DNA of 53,016 nucleotides from DASPNM01 sp035626515 (GTDB lineage Bacteria; Bacteroidota; Bacteroidia; Chitinophagales; Chitinophagaceae), in NCBI GenBank assembly GCA_035626515.1, contig DASPNM010000015.1, forward strand, positions 1 to 53,016, given 5' to 3'. The notes under the pieces were generated by a model. That model saw only the letters and a list, made by a program, of their open reading frames with translations. It made no database searches and had not been told where the DNA came from. Position numbers and translations under genes: made by a program. Positions 35,724-43,661 of this stretch are shown piece by piece. How positions within the stretch are numbered: the stretch's first letter is position 1; every line of letters starts with the position of its first letter.

Positions 35724-37355
35724 TCAATAGTCCATGCCACCCATACCCGGGGCGCCATGTACATGAGGCTCTTCCTTCTTGGGTTTATCGGCGATGACGC
35801 ACTCCGTGGTCAGCAACATGCCGGCGATGGAAGCCGCATTTTCCAAAGCGATACGGGTAACCTTGGTCGGGTCAATCACACCTGCCTTATAAAGGTTCTC
35901 GTATACTTCGGTCCGGGCGTTGAACCCAAAATCTCCTTTTCCTTCGCGAACCTTCTGTACCACGATGGAACCCTCAATCCCTGCATTGGCTACGATCTGG
36001 CGCAGCGGCTCCTCGAGGGCGCGCTTTACGATAGCCACACCGGTAGTTTCATCTTCGTTGGAACCTTTCAGATCCTCGAGCGCTTCCAGCGCACGAATGA
36101 AGGCCACCCCGCCACCCGGCACAATACCTTCCTCAACAGCGGCCCGGGTTGCATGCAGCGCGTCATCCACGCGGTCCTTCTTTTCTTTCATCTCCAATTC
36201 GGTTGCTGCGCCCACGTTCAGCACGGCTACACCGCCGCTGAGCTTGGCCAGGCGCTCCTGGAGCTTTTCCTTATCGTAATCCGAGGTGGTGGTTTCGATC
36301 TGCGCCTTGATCTGGTTGATGCGCGCGGTGATATCTTCCTTCTTGCCTTTGCCGCCCACGATTGTGGTGTTGTCCTTGTCAACGGTCACCGTTGCCGCCT
36401 GCCCGAGATAGCTCAGGTCTGCGTTTTCGAGTTTGTACCCTTGCTCTTCGCTGATCACGATACCCTTGGTGAGCACCGCGATGTCCTGCAACATTTCTTT
36501 CCGGCGATCGCCGAAGCCCGGGGCCTTTACGGCGGCTACCTTCAGTGTTCCGCGCAGCTTGTTCACCACGAGCGTAGCAAGTGCCTCGCCTTCCAGGTCC
36601 TCGGAAATGATCAGGAGCGGACGACCCGCCTGAGCAACTTTTTCGAGGATGTGAAGAATGTCCTTCATGTTGCTGATCTTCTTGTCGTAGATCAGGATGT
36701 AAGGATTCTCGAGCTCCGCCTCCATTTTTTCGCTGTTGGTAACGAAATAAGGAGAAATATAACCACGATCAAACTGCATTCCTTCCACCACCTCGATGCC
36801 GGTTTCAGTGCCGCGCGCCTCTTCCACGGTGATCACACCTTCCTTTCCTACTTTCTTCATGGCCTCCGCGATCAGCTTCCCGATCTCGATATCGTTGTTT
36901 GCCGAAATGGCAGCAACCTGCTCAATCTTGCTGTTGTCGGTACCAACCGTCTGAGACTGGCCTTTGAGGTGTTCCACCACTTTGCTAACGGCCTTGTCAA
37001 TACCGCGCTTCAGGTCCATCGGGTTGGAACCGGCGGCGACCATCTTGAGGCCTTCATTAATAATGGACTGGGCGAGCACCGTGGCGGTAGTTGTCCCATC
37101 GCCCGCGATGTCGGCAGTTTTGGAAGCCACTTCCTTCACCATCTGGGCACCCATGTTCTCAATAGGGTCCTCCAGCTCGATCTCTTTGGCAACGGTCACA
37201 CCGTCTTTGCTGACCGAGGGAGCCCCGAATTTCTTTTCCAGGACGACGTTGCGGCCCTTGGGGCCCAGCGTTACTTTTACGGCGTTGGCAAGAACGTCCA
37301 CGCCCTTTTTCATCTTATTTCTTGCTTCAATGTCGAAGAAGAGTTGTTTGGCCAT
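35724..37355 (-). CDS. groEL: Chaperonin GroEL (60 kDa subunit)
   Basis: A 543-residue chaperonin that forms the double-ring folding chamber and hydrolyses ATP. Conserved stretches include the start AKQLFFDIEARNKMKKGVDV, the ATP-site segment GDGTTTATVLAQSI, GMQFDRGYISPYF in the apical hinge, and EEGIVPGGGVAF. The C-terminal tail is EPHVHGAPGMGGMDY, a short Gly/Met tail preceded by two His. It lies 49 bases downstream of groES on the same strand with a terminator after it, so the pair forms a two-gene operon. It is the only groEL copy in this window. Confidence 0.98.
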   Translation of the reverse strand: MAKQLFFDIEARNKMKKGVDVLANAVKVTLGPKGRNVVLEKKFGAPSVSKDGVTVAKEIELEDPIENMGAQMVKEVASKTADIAGDGTTTATVLAQSIINEGLKMVAAGSNPMDLKRGIDKAVSKVVEHLKGQSQTVGTDNSKIEQVAAISANNDIEIGKLIAEAMKKVGKEGVITVEEARGTETGIEVVEGMQFDRGYISPYFVTNSEKMEAELENPYILIYDKKISNMKDILHILEKVAQAGRPLLIISEDLEGEALATLVVNKLRGTLKVAAVKAPGFGDRRKEMLQDIAVLTKGIVISEEQGYKLENADLSYLGQAATVTVDKDNTTIVGGKGKKEDITARINQIKAQIETTTSDYDKEKLQERLAKLSGGVAVLNVGAATELEMKEKKDRVDDALHATRAAVEEGIVPGGGVAFIRALEALEDLKGSNEDETTGVAIVKRALEEPLRQIVANAGIEGSIVVQKVREGKGDFGFNARTEVYENLYKAGVIDPTKVTRIALENAASIAGMLLTTECVIADKPKKEEPHVHGAPGMGGMDY

Positions 37356-37404
37356 ATGCTTTGATTTTGAGTGTTATGAATAATGAATCCGGAAAGCTGC
37401 CACC

Positions 37405-37686
37405 TTATACAATTGCCAGGATGTCGCTTTCCCTCATGATCAGATAATCTTCGCCATCGATCTGGATCTCAGTGCCTGCGTACTTACCATATAATACCGT
37501 GTCACCGGTTTTCACCGTGACCGGCTCATCCTTTTTGCCCGGTCCGGCGGCGACCACTACACCGCGCTGGGGCTTTTCCTTGGCCGTATCGGGAATGATG
37601 ATCCCACCGGCGGTTTTCTCCTCAGCCGCAGCTGCTTTTACAATTACCCGGTCATGCAGAGGGGTAACGTTTACTTTTTTCGACAT
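37405..37686 (-). CDS. groES: Co-chaperonin GroES (10 kDa subunit)
   Basis: A 93-residue GroES that caps the GroEL ring. It has the usual order: VTPLHDRVIVKAAAAEEKT, then the mobile loop GGIIIPDTAKEKPQRGVVVA, then a roof and closing strands ending YLIMRESDILAIV. It is the first gene of the groES-groEL operon. A TACCTTCG box lies 53 bases upstream. No CIRCE inverted repeat is visible upstream, so HrcA control is not indicated. Confidence 0.98.
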   Translation of the reverse strand: MSKKVNVTPLHDRVIVKAAAAEEKTAGGIIIPDTAKEKPQRGVVVAAGPGKKDEPVTVKTGDTVLYGKYAGTEIQIDGEDYLIMRESDILAIV

Positions 37687-37739
37687 AGTAGTATTGATTT
37701 TGTGGTTTTAGGAATAGGTTACTTGTTGATTTTGGACGG

Positions 37740-37747
37740 CGAAGGTA
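37740..37747 (-). promoter_or_regulatory. Probable -7 box of groES-groEL
   Basis: TACCTTCG on the minus strand, TAnnTTTG with one change (TTCG). The nusB promoter on the other strand shows the same TTCG variant. Confidence 0.5.
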
Positions 37748-37935
37748 ACCGTAAATAATATGCCACCGTGACGGAAACGGAAAAAATTTCAGTTTGTGGC
37801 GCCTTCATGGGCCGAATTCCGCCATCGCGCCTGAAAAAACATCCCTCGGACTTGACAGTTTTTCACTTCCGCTCCTGCATATGGATGTGGACAATGAAAA
37901 CGGTATGGCGGCACGGTCCCCGGGGGCGGATTGCC

Positions 37936-37943
37936 TATCTTCG
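37936..37943 (+). promoter_or_regulatory. Probable -7 box of the nusB operon
   Basis: TATCTTCG, the TTCG variant of TAnnTTTG, 20 bases before the nusB ATG. The 270-base divergent region between groES and nusB shows no other element I can support. Confidence 0.5.
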
Positions 37944-37963
37944 CCGCTGTTAGCTCTTGAAAA

Positions 37964-38899
37964 ATGATCAGTAGAAGAAATATCCGTGTGAAAGTGATGC
38001 AGACCCTCTACACGGTCATTACCCTTAACGAAAACCCTTCGGAAAAGAATTTGCCGGACCCGCAGCAGATACTGGCGCGGCATTTCGACCAGACCCGCGC
38101 ACTCTTCGTTTACCTGATATATTTTCTTACCGAACTCGCCCGTTACGCCGAAACCGACGCGCATCAGCGCGCCAGCAAACACCTCCCGAGCGCAGAAGAC
38201 CTGCATGTAAACACCCGAATCGCCGGGAACCTCGTTCTCTGGAAAATGCTCGAAGACGGGTTGCTGAAGGATCAGCTGGCGAAAGACAAACCGCAGCTTC
38301 ACCTGGACCGGGAGCTGCTCCGCAAATTATTCCACAATGCGGCTGAACAACCTTATTACCGCGCATATACCGAACAAACCACAAGGGAAAAGCACGAAGA
38401 GCGGCGCATCATGGAATTTCTCGCAAACGACGTTATGCTGGCCGATGAAGGATTTCTTTCGCATGTAGAAGATCTTTTTTCAAACTGGCAGGATGACGGG
38501 GAAATGCTGGCGCAGCTTCTGGCGGGCTACCTCCAGAAGCCGGGCAGCTATAATTTCAGCCAGCTGCTCAGCCCGGACAAAAGCGAATTCGCGCGTTCCC
38601 TGCTGCGCACTGTGCTGGAAAAGGACGAGCAACTTCAGTCGCTGATCATTCCGAAGCTGAAGAACTGGGACCCGGAACGAATCGCGCTGCTGGACATGAT
38701 CATGATGAAGATGGGCGTCGCGGAATTTCTATATTTCGAAACGATCCCTCCGAAGGTGACGATCAATGAATATATTGATCTCGCGAAAGAGTACAGCACC
38801 GCCCAGAGCGGGCAGTTTGTGAATGGGATCCTGGACAACATCCACAAGGACCTCGTGCAACAGGGGAAGATGCAGAAAGTGGATTATAAGAAAGTTTAA
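37964..38899 (+). CDS. nusB: Transcription antitermination factor NusB (long form)
   Basis: A 311-residue protein whose C-terminal part (about 180-300) is the NusB helical domain, with MIMMKMGVAEFLYFETIPPK, TINEYIDLAKEYST and GQFVNGILDNI. NusB with NusE (S10) binds boxA RNA and helps rRNA transcription proceed. E. coli NusB is about 140 residues; the extra N-terminal helical region (starting RRNIRVKVMQTLYTVI) is usual for Bacteroidota. The start ATG at 37964 follows a -7 box by 20 bases. It heads the run nusB - DUF1573 - yajC - coaE - lipoprotein. Confidence 0.92.
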   Translation: MISRRNIRVKVMQTLYTVITLNENPSEKNLPDPQQILARHFDQTRALFVYLIYFLTELARYAETDAHQRASKHLPSAEDLHVNTRIAGNLVLWKMLEDGLLKDQLAKDKPQLHLDRELLRKLFHNAAEQPYYRAYTEQTTREKHEERRIMEFLANDVMLADEGFLSHVEDLFSNWQDDGEMLAQLLAGYLQKPGSYNFSQLLSPDKSEFARSLLRTVLEKDEQLQSLIIPKLKNWDPERIALLDMIMMKMGVAEFLYFETIPPKVTINEYIDLAKEYSTAQSGQFVNGILDNIHKDLVQQGKMQKVDYKKV

Positions 38900-38932
38900 C
38901 TGCGCTCCAAAATGCGGCTCGCCGCTTTCCAT

Positions 38933-38940
38933 TACATTTG
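38933..38940 (+). promoter_or_regulatory. -7 box before the DUF1573 gene
   Basis: TACATTTG, a perfect TAnnTTTG match, in the 62-base gap after nusB. It suggests that yajC and coaE also have a promoter separate from that of nusB. Confidence 0.55.
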
Positions 38941-38961
38941 CCAACTCAAATGTTTGAGGCT

Positions 38962-39426
38962 ATGAAAAAAATCGCCGCGCTCGCCCTTATGAGCGCTTTC
39001 ATGCTGGCCTGCAATACGGCAGACCAGAAAACGACCAACGAAAACGAAAAATTCGTGCAGGACAGTCTTGCAAACGAAAAAAAGAAGCTGATACTCGAGG
39101 ACAGCAGCAATGTAACAACCCTCGAATGGGTGGATTCCACCCGCCAGGATCTTGGGAGGGTGAAGGAAGGACAGGTTGTCGAAGTATCGTATCGATTCCG
39201 CAATACGGGCGACAAACCCCTGGTGATCACGAATGTCAGCGCCAGCTGCGGCTGCACCATTCCCGAGACGCCCCAGAAGCCGTTTGCACCGGGAGAAGAG
39301 GGCGTGATCCGCGCGAAGTTCGATAGCAAGGGAAGATCGGGACACAACACCAAGGACGTATATGTGACGGCCAATACCCGGCCTGCTTCGTACCAGCTCG
39401 CATTCAGCGTTGAAGTGACAAACTAA
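38962..39426 (+). CDS. DUF1573 domain lipoprotein
   Basis: A 154-residue protein with a lipoprotein signal (MKKIAALALMSAFMLAC, lipidation at C17) and a charged linker. A DUF1573 domain follows, with VSYRFRNTGDKPLVITNVSASCGCT, PFAPGEEGVIRAKFDSKG and a final strand YQLAFSVEV. DUF1573 domains are immunoglobulin-like (ASPM/SPD-2/Hydin type) and common in Bacteroidota envelope proteins; the molecular role is unknown. An in-frame ATG at 38950 would add four residues and lies only about 9 bases after the -7 box, so the start is uncertain. It sits between nusB and yajC. Confidence 0.88.
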   Translation: MKKIAALALMSAFMLACNTADQKTTNENEKFVQDSLANEKKKLILEDSSNVTTLEWVDSTRQDLGRVKEGQVVEVSYRFRNTGDKPLVITNVSASCGCTIPETPQKPFAPGEEGVIRAKFDSKGRSGHNTKDVYVTANTRPASYQLAFSVEVTN

Positions 39427-39447
39427 CCGTTCCGCAATAAAATCAAC

Positions 39448-39843
39448 ATGATGAAATCAATTTATTCTTTGTTCGTCACCGCCATTCTCTTTGCGGGTTG
39501 CGTTCCTCCCGGTACGCAGCAACAGGGAGGAAAAGAAGGAGCGGGTGGCATGGGCGGCTTCCAGTTTATTTTCCTGGGTCTTATGATCCTGGTGTTCTGG
39601 CTGTTTTTTATCCGGCCCCAGGCCAAAAGGGCGAAGAACCAGAAAAAATTTATTGAAGAGCTTCAGAAAGGCGACCGCGTCGTCACTATTGCGGGCATCC
39701 ACGGCACGATTCAGAAAGTCAATGAAGATGGCACGCTGAACGTGGAAATCAGCCCGGGCAGCTATATCAAGATTGAAAAATCTGCGGTCAGCATGGAGTG
39801 GACCAACCAGCTGAACAAGCCGGGAGCGGGCGAAAAGAAATAA
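39448..39843 (+). CDS. yajC: Preprotein translocase subunit YajC
   Basis: A 131-residue protein that accompanies SecDF at the SecYEG translocon. The core is typical: one transmembrane helix (FQFIFLGLMILVFWLFFIRP), the following QAKRAKNQKKFIEELQKGDRVV, and IAGIHGTIQKVNEDGTLNVEIS. Unusually, a second hydrophobic segment precedes it (YSLFVTAILFAGCVPPG), which ends in a lipobox-like FAGC. The protein may therefore be a lipoprotein or have a cleaved signal. Two adjacent ATG codons (39448 and 39451) are both possible starts. It lies 21 bases after the DUF1573 gene and 36 before coaE. Confidence 0.93.
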   Translation: MMKSIYSLFVTAILFAGCVPPGTQQQGGKEGAGGMGGFQFIFLGLMILVFWLFFIRPQAKRAKNQKKFIEELQKGDRVVTIAGIHGTIQKVNEDGTLNVEISPGSYIKIEKSAVSMEWTNQLNKPGAGEKK

Positions 39844-39879
39844 CTGCCGGCGGAACGCGGCACCTCAAGTTGCACCTGG

Positions 39880-40476
39880 ATGCTGAAAATCGGTTTAACC
39901 GGAGGCATTGGCAGCGGCAAGACCACGGTCGCGCGCATCTTCGAGGTCCTCGGGATCCCTGTCTACTACGCGGATGATGCTGCGAAGCAGCTCATGAACA
40001 CCGATGTGTCGCTGCGGGAGGCGATCGAAACGGAATTTGGCAAAGAAGCTTACCGTGAAGGCCGTCTTGACAGGGAATACCTCGCGGGAATTGTTTTTTC
40101 CAATCCGGAAAAGCTGGAGACGCTCAACGCGTTGATTCACCCGGCAACTATCCGCGACGCCGACGACTGGATGGCCAGGCAAAATTCCCCTTACGTGATC
40201 AAGGAAGCAGCCCTGCTGTTCGAAAGCGGGGCCAGCGCCTACCTCGACAGCATTATTGGAGTTTATGCTCCCGTATCTCTCCGTATTCGCCGGGTGCAGG
40301 TCCGCGATGGAGTGGGCGAAGAGGAAGTGAGGCGAAGAATGAGCCGGCAAATCGAAGAAAGCATCAAGATGAAGCTTTGCAATTTTGTAATCCGAAACGA
40401 CGAAGAGGAACTCGTCACCCCACAAGTGCTTGCCCTGCATGAAAAATTTCTGGCCATGTCCGGGGTAAAATTGTAA
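39880..40476 (+). CDS. coaE: Dephospho-CoA kinase
   Basis: A 198-residue P-loop kinase that phosphorylates the 3'-OH of dephospho-CoA, the last step of coenzyme A synthesis. The P-loop is GGIGSGKT (8-15). VYYADDAAKQLM, LIHPATIRDADDWM and EAALLFESGASAYLDSII are family features, and RRMSRQIEESIKMKLCNFVIRNDEE closes the lid and C-terminal region. The length is normal for the family. It is in the nusB operon with short spacing on both sides. Confidence 0.96.
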   Translation: MLKIGLTGGIGSGKTTVARIFEVLGIPVYYADDAAKQLMNTDVSLREAIETEFGKEAYREGRLDREYLAGIVFSNPEKLETLNALIHPATIRDADDWMARQNSPYVIKEAALLFESGASAYLDSIIGVYAPVSLRIRRVQVRDGVGEEEVRRRMSRQIEESIKMKLCNFVIRNDEEELVTPQVLALHEKFLAMSGVKL

Positions 40477-40497
40477 CTTAAAACAAAATCCCGCGCT

Positions 40498-40938
40498 ATG
40501 CTTAAAGCGATCTTCACTATTGTTTGCCTGGCATTCCTCACTACAGCCTGCAATAACGAAAAGACGAGTGGCAGCTTCCAGGACCAGCTCAGGGAAAAAA
40601 CCAAAACGGAAAAGAAAAAGACGGCAGATGAGGAAGTTCCTCAGCGCCCGTTGGTTGGAAGATGGAAGCCCGTAGATGCGCGGGGTGAGAATCTTTCCGA
40701 AGCCGATAAAGAGGAAATTTACCGCACGGCCGAAGTGGAGTTTACGGAAGGAGGCCGCTACATCGCCGTCTCTTCGCGCGAAACGGAGTATGGGAAATAC
40801 CGGCTGGAAACCGGCAATGAAACGCTCATCCTCGAGAAAGACGACGGCACTGCAAAAAGTTTCAGGCTGGAGTGGGTCAGCAGGTCCAAGGTGGTGCTGG
40901 TTTCAGAAGAAGGCAGCGTGACGATCGAGCGGCAATAG
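40498..40938 (+). CDS. Small lipoprotein, lipocalin-like
   Basis: A 146-residue protein with a lipoprotein signal (MLKAIFTIVCLAFLTTAC, lipidation at C18). A Lys-rich linker (LREKTKTEKKKTADEE) is followed by a small beta-barrel-like domain. RPLVGRWKPVDARGENL opens it, EVEFTEGGRYIAVSSRETEYGKYRL and ILEKDDGTAKSFRLEW follow. This pattern resembles the lipocalin-like domains (DUF4488/DUF5004 type) found in Bacteroidota lipoproteins, but I cannot name the family surely. It is the last gene of the run from nusB and ends 7 bases before the convergent aminotransferase gene. Confidence 0.78.
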   Translation: MLKAIFTIVCLAFLTTACNNEKTSGSFQDQLREKTKTEKKKTADEEVPQRPLVGRWKPVDARGENLSEADKEEIYRTAEVEFTEGGRYIAVSSRETEYGKYRLETGNETLILEKDDGTAKSFRLEWVSRSKVVLVSEEGSVTIERQ

Positions 40939-40945
40939 ATATTTA

Positions 40946-42154
40946 TTATTCCAGGGCTTCGAGTGCGGTCCGGATCCGCCGCATACCTTCTTCAATTTTC
41001 TCCATACTGTTCGCAAAAGAAATGCGGATACAGCCGGCATCTCCGAAGGCCGAACCGCTCACGGTACTCACGTGAGCAGAATTCAATAAATACATGCAGA
41101 GGCTATCCGCATTGTCGACGCGTTGCTGTCCGTTCTTTTTGCCGAAATAATGCTTTACTTCCGGAAAAACGTAAAAAGCTCCGTCTGGCCTGTTGCAGCG
41201 GATCCCGCTTATCTCAAAGAGAAGCCGTATCAGCTGTTCCCGCCGCCTGCGGAATTCTTTTACCATTTCTGCAGTGGGACGCAGGTCGCTGCTCAGCGCT
41301 GTGATTCCCGCCCGCTGCGTGACGGCATTCGCCCCACTGGTAAACTGTCCCTGCAGTTTTTCACAGGCCCGGGCTACAGAAACCTCGGCCGCCAGGTACC
41401 CGAGCCGGTACCCTGTCATAGCGAATCCCTTGCTCAGTCCATTCACCACGATCACTCTGTCCCGTATGTTGCTGAACTGGGCAATGGATTCATGTTTTCC
41501 CATCGCCGTGTTCTGTCCCGTGAAGTTGATGTACTCATAAATCTCGTCGGAGATAATGAAAACTCCGGGGTGGGCCGCGAATACTTCGGCCAGCTCTGCG
41601 AGCTCAGCCTGGCTGTACACGGCTCCGGTGGGATTGCAGGGCGAGGAAAAAATAAAAAGCCTGGTTTTCGGACCGATTGCTGCCTCCAGCTGGCTACCGC
41701 TGATCTTGTAGCCGTCTTCCACGCTGCCGCGAATGTATTTTGGTTTGCCCTCGCTGAACTTGACGAGCTCCGAATAGGTTACCCAATACGGGGTGGGAAT
41801 GATGACTTCATCGCCTTTGTCTACGATGGAAAGTATGGCGTTCGCCAGGCTTTGCTTCGCACCTGTAGACACTACGATGTTTTCTGGTCGGAAGGAAAGC
41901 TGGTTGTCGCGCTGAAACTTGGCGCAAATCGCCTCCCTGAGATCGGGGTACCCGGCAACAGGAGGATAATGGCTCCAGTTTTCCTCGATAGCGCGAATAG
42001 CTGCCTGCTTGATGTGATCGGGAGTGTCGAAATCCGGTTCCCCGAGACTGAGGTCAATGATGTCGAAACCCTGGCTCCTGAGCTCGCGCCCCAGCTTCGC
42101 CATCTTGAGGGTCTCGGGCTCATTGAACCGTTCAAGTCGCGCGGATAAATGCAT
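40946..42154 (-). CDS. Class I pyridoxal-phosphate aminotransferase (aspartate aminotransferase-like)
   Basis: A 402-residue fold-type I aminotransferase. The PLP lysine is K242 in NGLSKGFAMTGYRLGYL. SLGEPDFDTPDHIKQAA, HYPPVAGYPDLREAI, SSPCNPTGAVY and DEIYEYINF are conserved in the AspC/AAT-Ib group, and RISFAN near the C-terminus carries the substrate-carboxylate arginine. It most likely transfers amino groups between aspartate or a similar amino acid and 2-oxoglutarate; specificity cannot be fixed from sequence. A perfect TAnnTTTG box (42177-42184) lies 22 bases upstream. Cytosolic. Confidence 0.93.
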   Translation of the reverse strand: MHLSARLERFNEPETLKMAKLGRELRSQGFDIIDLSLGEPDFDTPDHIKQAAIRAIEENWSHYPPVAGYPDLREAICAKFQRDNQLSFRPENIVVSTGAKQSLANAILSIVDKGDEVIIPTPYWVTYSELVKFSEGKPKYIRGSVEDGYKISGSQLEAAIGPKTRLFIFSSPCNPTGAVYSQAELAELAEVFAAHPGVFIISDEIYEYINFTGQNTAMGKHESIAQFSNIRDRVIVVNGLSKGFAMTGYRLGYLAAEVSVARACEKLQGQFTSGANAVTQRAGITALSSDLRPTAEMVKEFRRRREQLIRLLFEISGIRCNRPDGAFYVFPEVKHYFGKKNGQQRVDNADSLCMYLLNSAHVSTVSGSAFGDAGCIRISFANSMEKIEEGMRRIRTALEALE

Positions 42155-42176
42155 CAGCAGGTTTTGGTAAAAAAAT

Positions 42177-42184
42177 CAAACGTA
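42177..42184 (-). promoter_or_regulatory. -7 box of the aminotransferase gene
   Basis: TACGTTTG on the minus strand, a perfect TAnnTTTG match, 22 bases before the ATG at 42154. Confidence 0.6.
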
Positions 42185-42210
42185 CAGAAATTTTCTCCAC
42201 CGCATTTCCT

Positions 42211-43464
42211 TCAGTCGTGGTAATCGAACCGGAATTCGGAAAGGTCCGGCTCGAACCTGCGCGATCGCTTCAGTTCGTATTCGTGAATCACGCGTCCCAG
42301 GTTTTTGAGAAACGGAAACCCGACCGTTTCGTAATCATAGCGGTTATCATTGAAGATCTCATCGCTGTTGCAGTAAATAACTGCGCTGAGCAAAAATTCG
42401 ATCTTGTTCTCAAAATCGGCGAAATAAGCTGCATCGATCAGGAAACCGTACGCATCCCCCACCTTGTTGAAAATGCGCATCCCCGGCCGCGGATGCCCTC
42501 GCTCCGAACCATAGTAGAGAAACTTTACGTAATGCGGCTGGTAGGTGCTGTCGTATTCAGGGAATCGGGACTCCGCCGGGGTCATGGACATGTATTTCAG
42601 CAGAAACTTCCGGTCTTCTTCGGTGATCTTAAATTGCTGTGTACGCGGAACCGAGCGCGGGAAAATCACCGATCGCAGCACCTCGTGGAGATCTTCCAGC
42701 GGAAAACGGTTGCGACGCGAGAAATCGAAAGACTCGTTCACCAGTCGCCCGCCGCGCATGAAGCCCTTCCCCATTTTCGTATTCCGCGGCGTATACGTGA
42801 GCGCGCTTGTCTCGCCTGGTTTTTTGTAAATGATTTTTCCGGCAGTATCGTAAAAGTTCACCGGGTTAGTTTGCCGGTTCTGCTGCTCGGTAAGAAAAAT
42901 GTCGAGGCGATGCAGGATCTGCACGCTGTCGTAACCCATGGCGTGCAGGGTATGGTTCACGTATTCCTGTCCCAAAAACTCATACAGCCGGTTCGAAGCG
43001 TCGTTGTCACTGACGAGAAGGATCTTTCGGATATAGTGGTTCACGGTGGGGCGTCCGTCGGGGCTCGTCGGGTCGTTATACACCGCCGTTTGGCCGGGAT
43101 GTTCCGCCCCGGTGATCATGGTGGTATTCCCGTTCAGTCCCCGGACGTTGAGCTCATTGAGCCGCTGCAGTGCGAGGAGCGAGATCGGGAGCTTGACCGT
43201 GGAAGCCGGGTAAAAATATTCATTGCGATCCACCCGGTAGTGGTAATCGGTGAAAACCGGCCTGCCGCTTCGCTTCCGGTCAATCCGGCTGTAGATGATC
43301 TGCACCCTGTAATCCTGAGGCCGCCGGAGAATGCTGTCAAATTGCTGCGGATGGTTTGCCAGCAAGTGCGGCAGAAAATCGGAAGGGCCCTGCGCCACTT
43401 TGGGCGCGCTGCAGGACAATGCTATAATCGCGGGGAGCAAAACGGAAAGGTAGCGTCGTTTCAT
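42211..43464 (-). CDS. Class A beta-lactamase-like serine hydrolase lipoprotein
   Basis: A 417-residue protein starting MKRRYLSVLLPAIIALSC, a lipoprotein signal. The hydrolase domain has the S-x-x-K motif S88-TV-K91 in YPASTVKLP and an SDN motif near residue 153 (VSDNDASNRLYE). The third motif is probably KVG in IFNKVGDAYGF, instead of the KTG of true lactamases. No clear Glu166-type omega loop is seen, so a peptidase or carboxypeptidase-like role is as likely as beta-lactamase. The longer frame from 43536 is rejected because a perfect -7 box lies at 43471-43478. Only six bases separate that box from the ATG. Confidence 0.87.
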   Translation of the reverse strand: MKRRYLSVLLPAIIALSCSAPKVAQGPSDFLPHLLANHPQQFDSILRRPQDYRVQIIYSRIDRKRSGRPVFTDYHYRVDRNEYFYPASTVKLPISLLALQRLNELNVRGLNGNTTMITGAEHPGQTAVYNDPTSPDGRPTVNHYIRKILLVSDNDASNRLYEFLGQEYVNHTLHAMGYDSVQILHRLDIFLTEQQNRQTNPVNFYDTAGKIIYKKPGETSALTYTPRNTKMGKGFMRGGRLVNESFDFSRRNRFPLEDLHEVLRSVIFPRSVPRTQQFKITEEDRKFLLKYMSMTPAESRFPEYDSTYQPHYVKFLYYGSERGHPRPGMRIFNKVGDAYGFLIDAAYFADFENKIEFLLSAVIYCNSDEIFNDNRYDYETVGFPFLKNLGRVIHEYELKRSRRFEPDLSEFRFDYHD

Positions 43465-43470
43465 GAATTC

Positions 43471-43478
43471 CAAATATA
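43471..43478 (-). promoter_or_regulatory. -7 box directly before the class A-like hydrolase gene
   Basis: TATATTTG on the minus strand, a perfect TAnnTTTG match. Six bases separate it from the ATG at 43464. Confidence 0.6.
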
Positions 43479-43554
43479 ATTTGATATTGATTAAACTTCT
43501 AAAAATCAAAGCCAAACAGCCTTGCGATTGTTCCAAAATTTATCTCGAAAAGGC

Positions 43555-43562
43555 TATCTTTG
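43555..43562 (+). promoter_or_regulatory. -7 box of secDF
   Basis: TATCTTTG, a perfect TAnnTTTG match. It predicts an unusually long leader of about 95 bases before the secDF ATG at 43662. Confidence 0.65.
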
Positions 43563-43661
43563 CCGCCCCTGATCGGCCGCCTGTGCGGGGATCACAAAAT
43601 GAACCTGCCTTTACCGGACCAATGTGGAGCGTGAAGGCGTAAAAAGTAAATCCATCTACGT

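Noticed and set aside
35757..37364. 535-codon open frame on the plus strand opposite groEL
   Set aside because: It mirrors the groEL frame, has no family resemblance, and arises from codon bias in a highly expressed gene.
37852..37857. TTGACA resembling a sigma-70 -35 box between groES and nusB
   Set aside because: No matching -10 at suitable distance, and Bacteroidota use TAnnTTTG-type promoters; a chance match is likely.
42217..43479. 420-codon open frame opposite the class A-like hydrolase
   Set aside because: Shadow frame; the minus strand has a lipobox, SxxK and SDN motifs.
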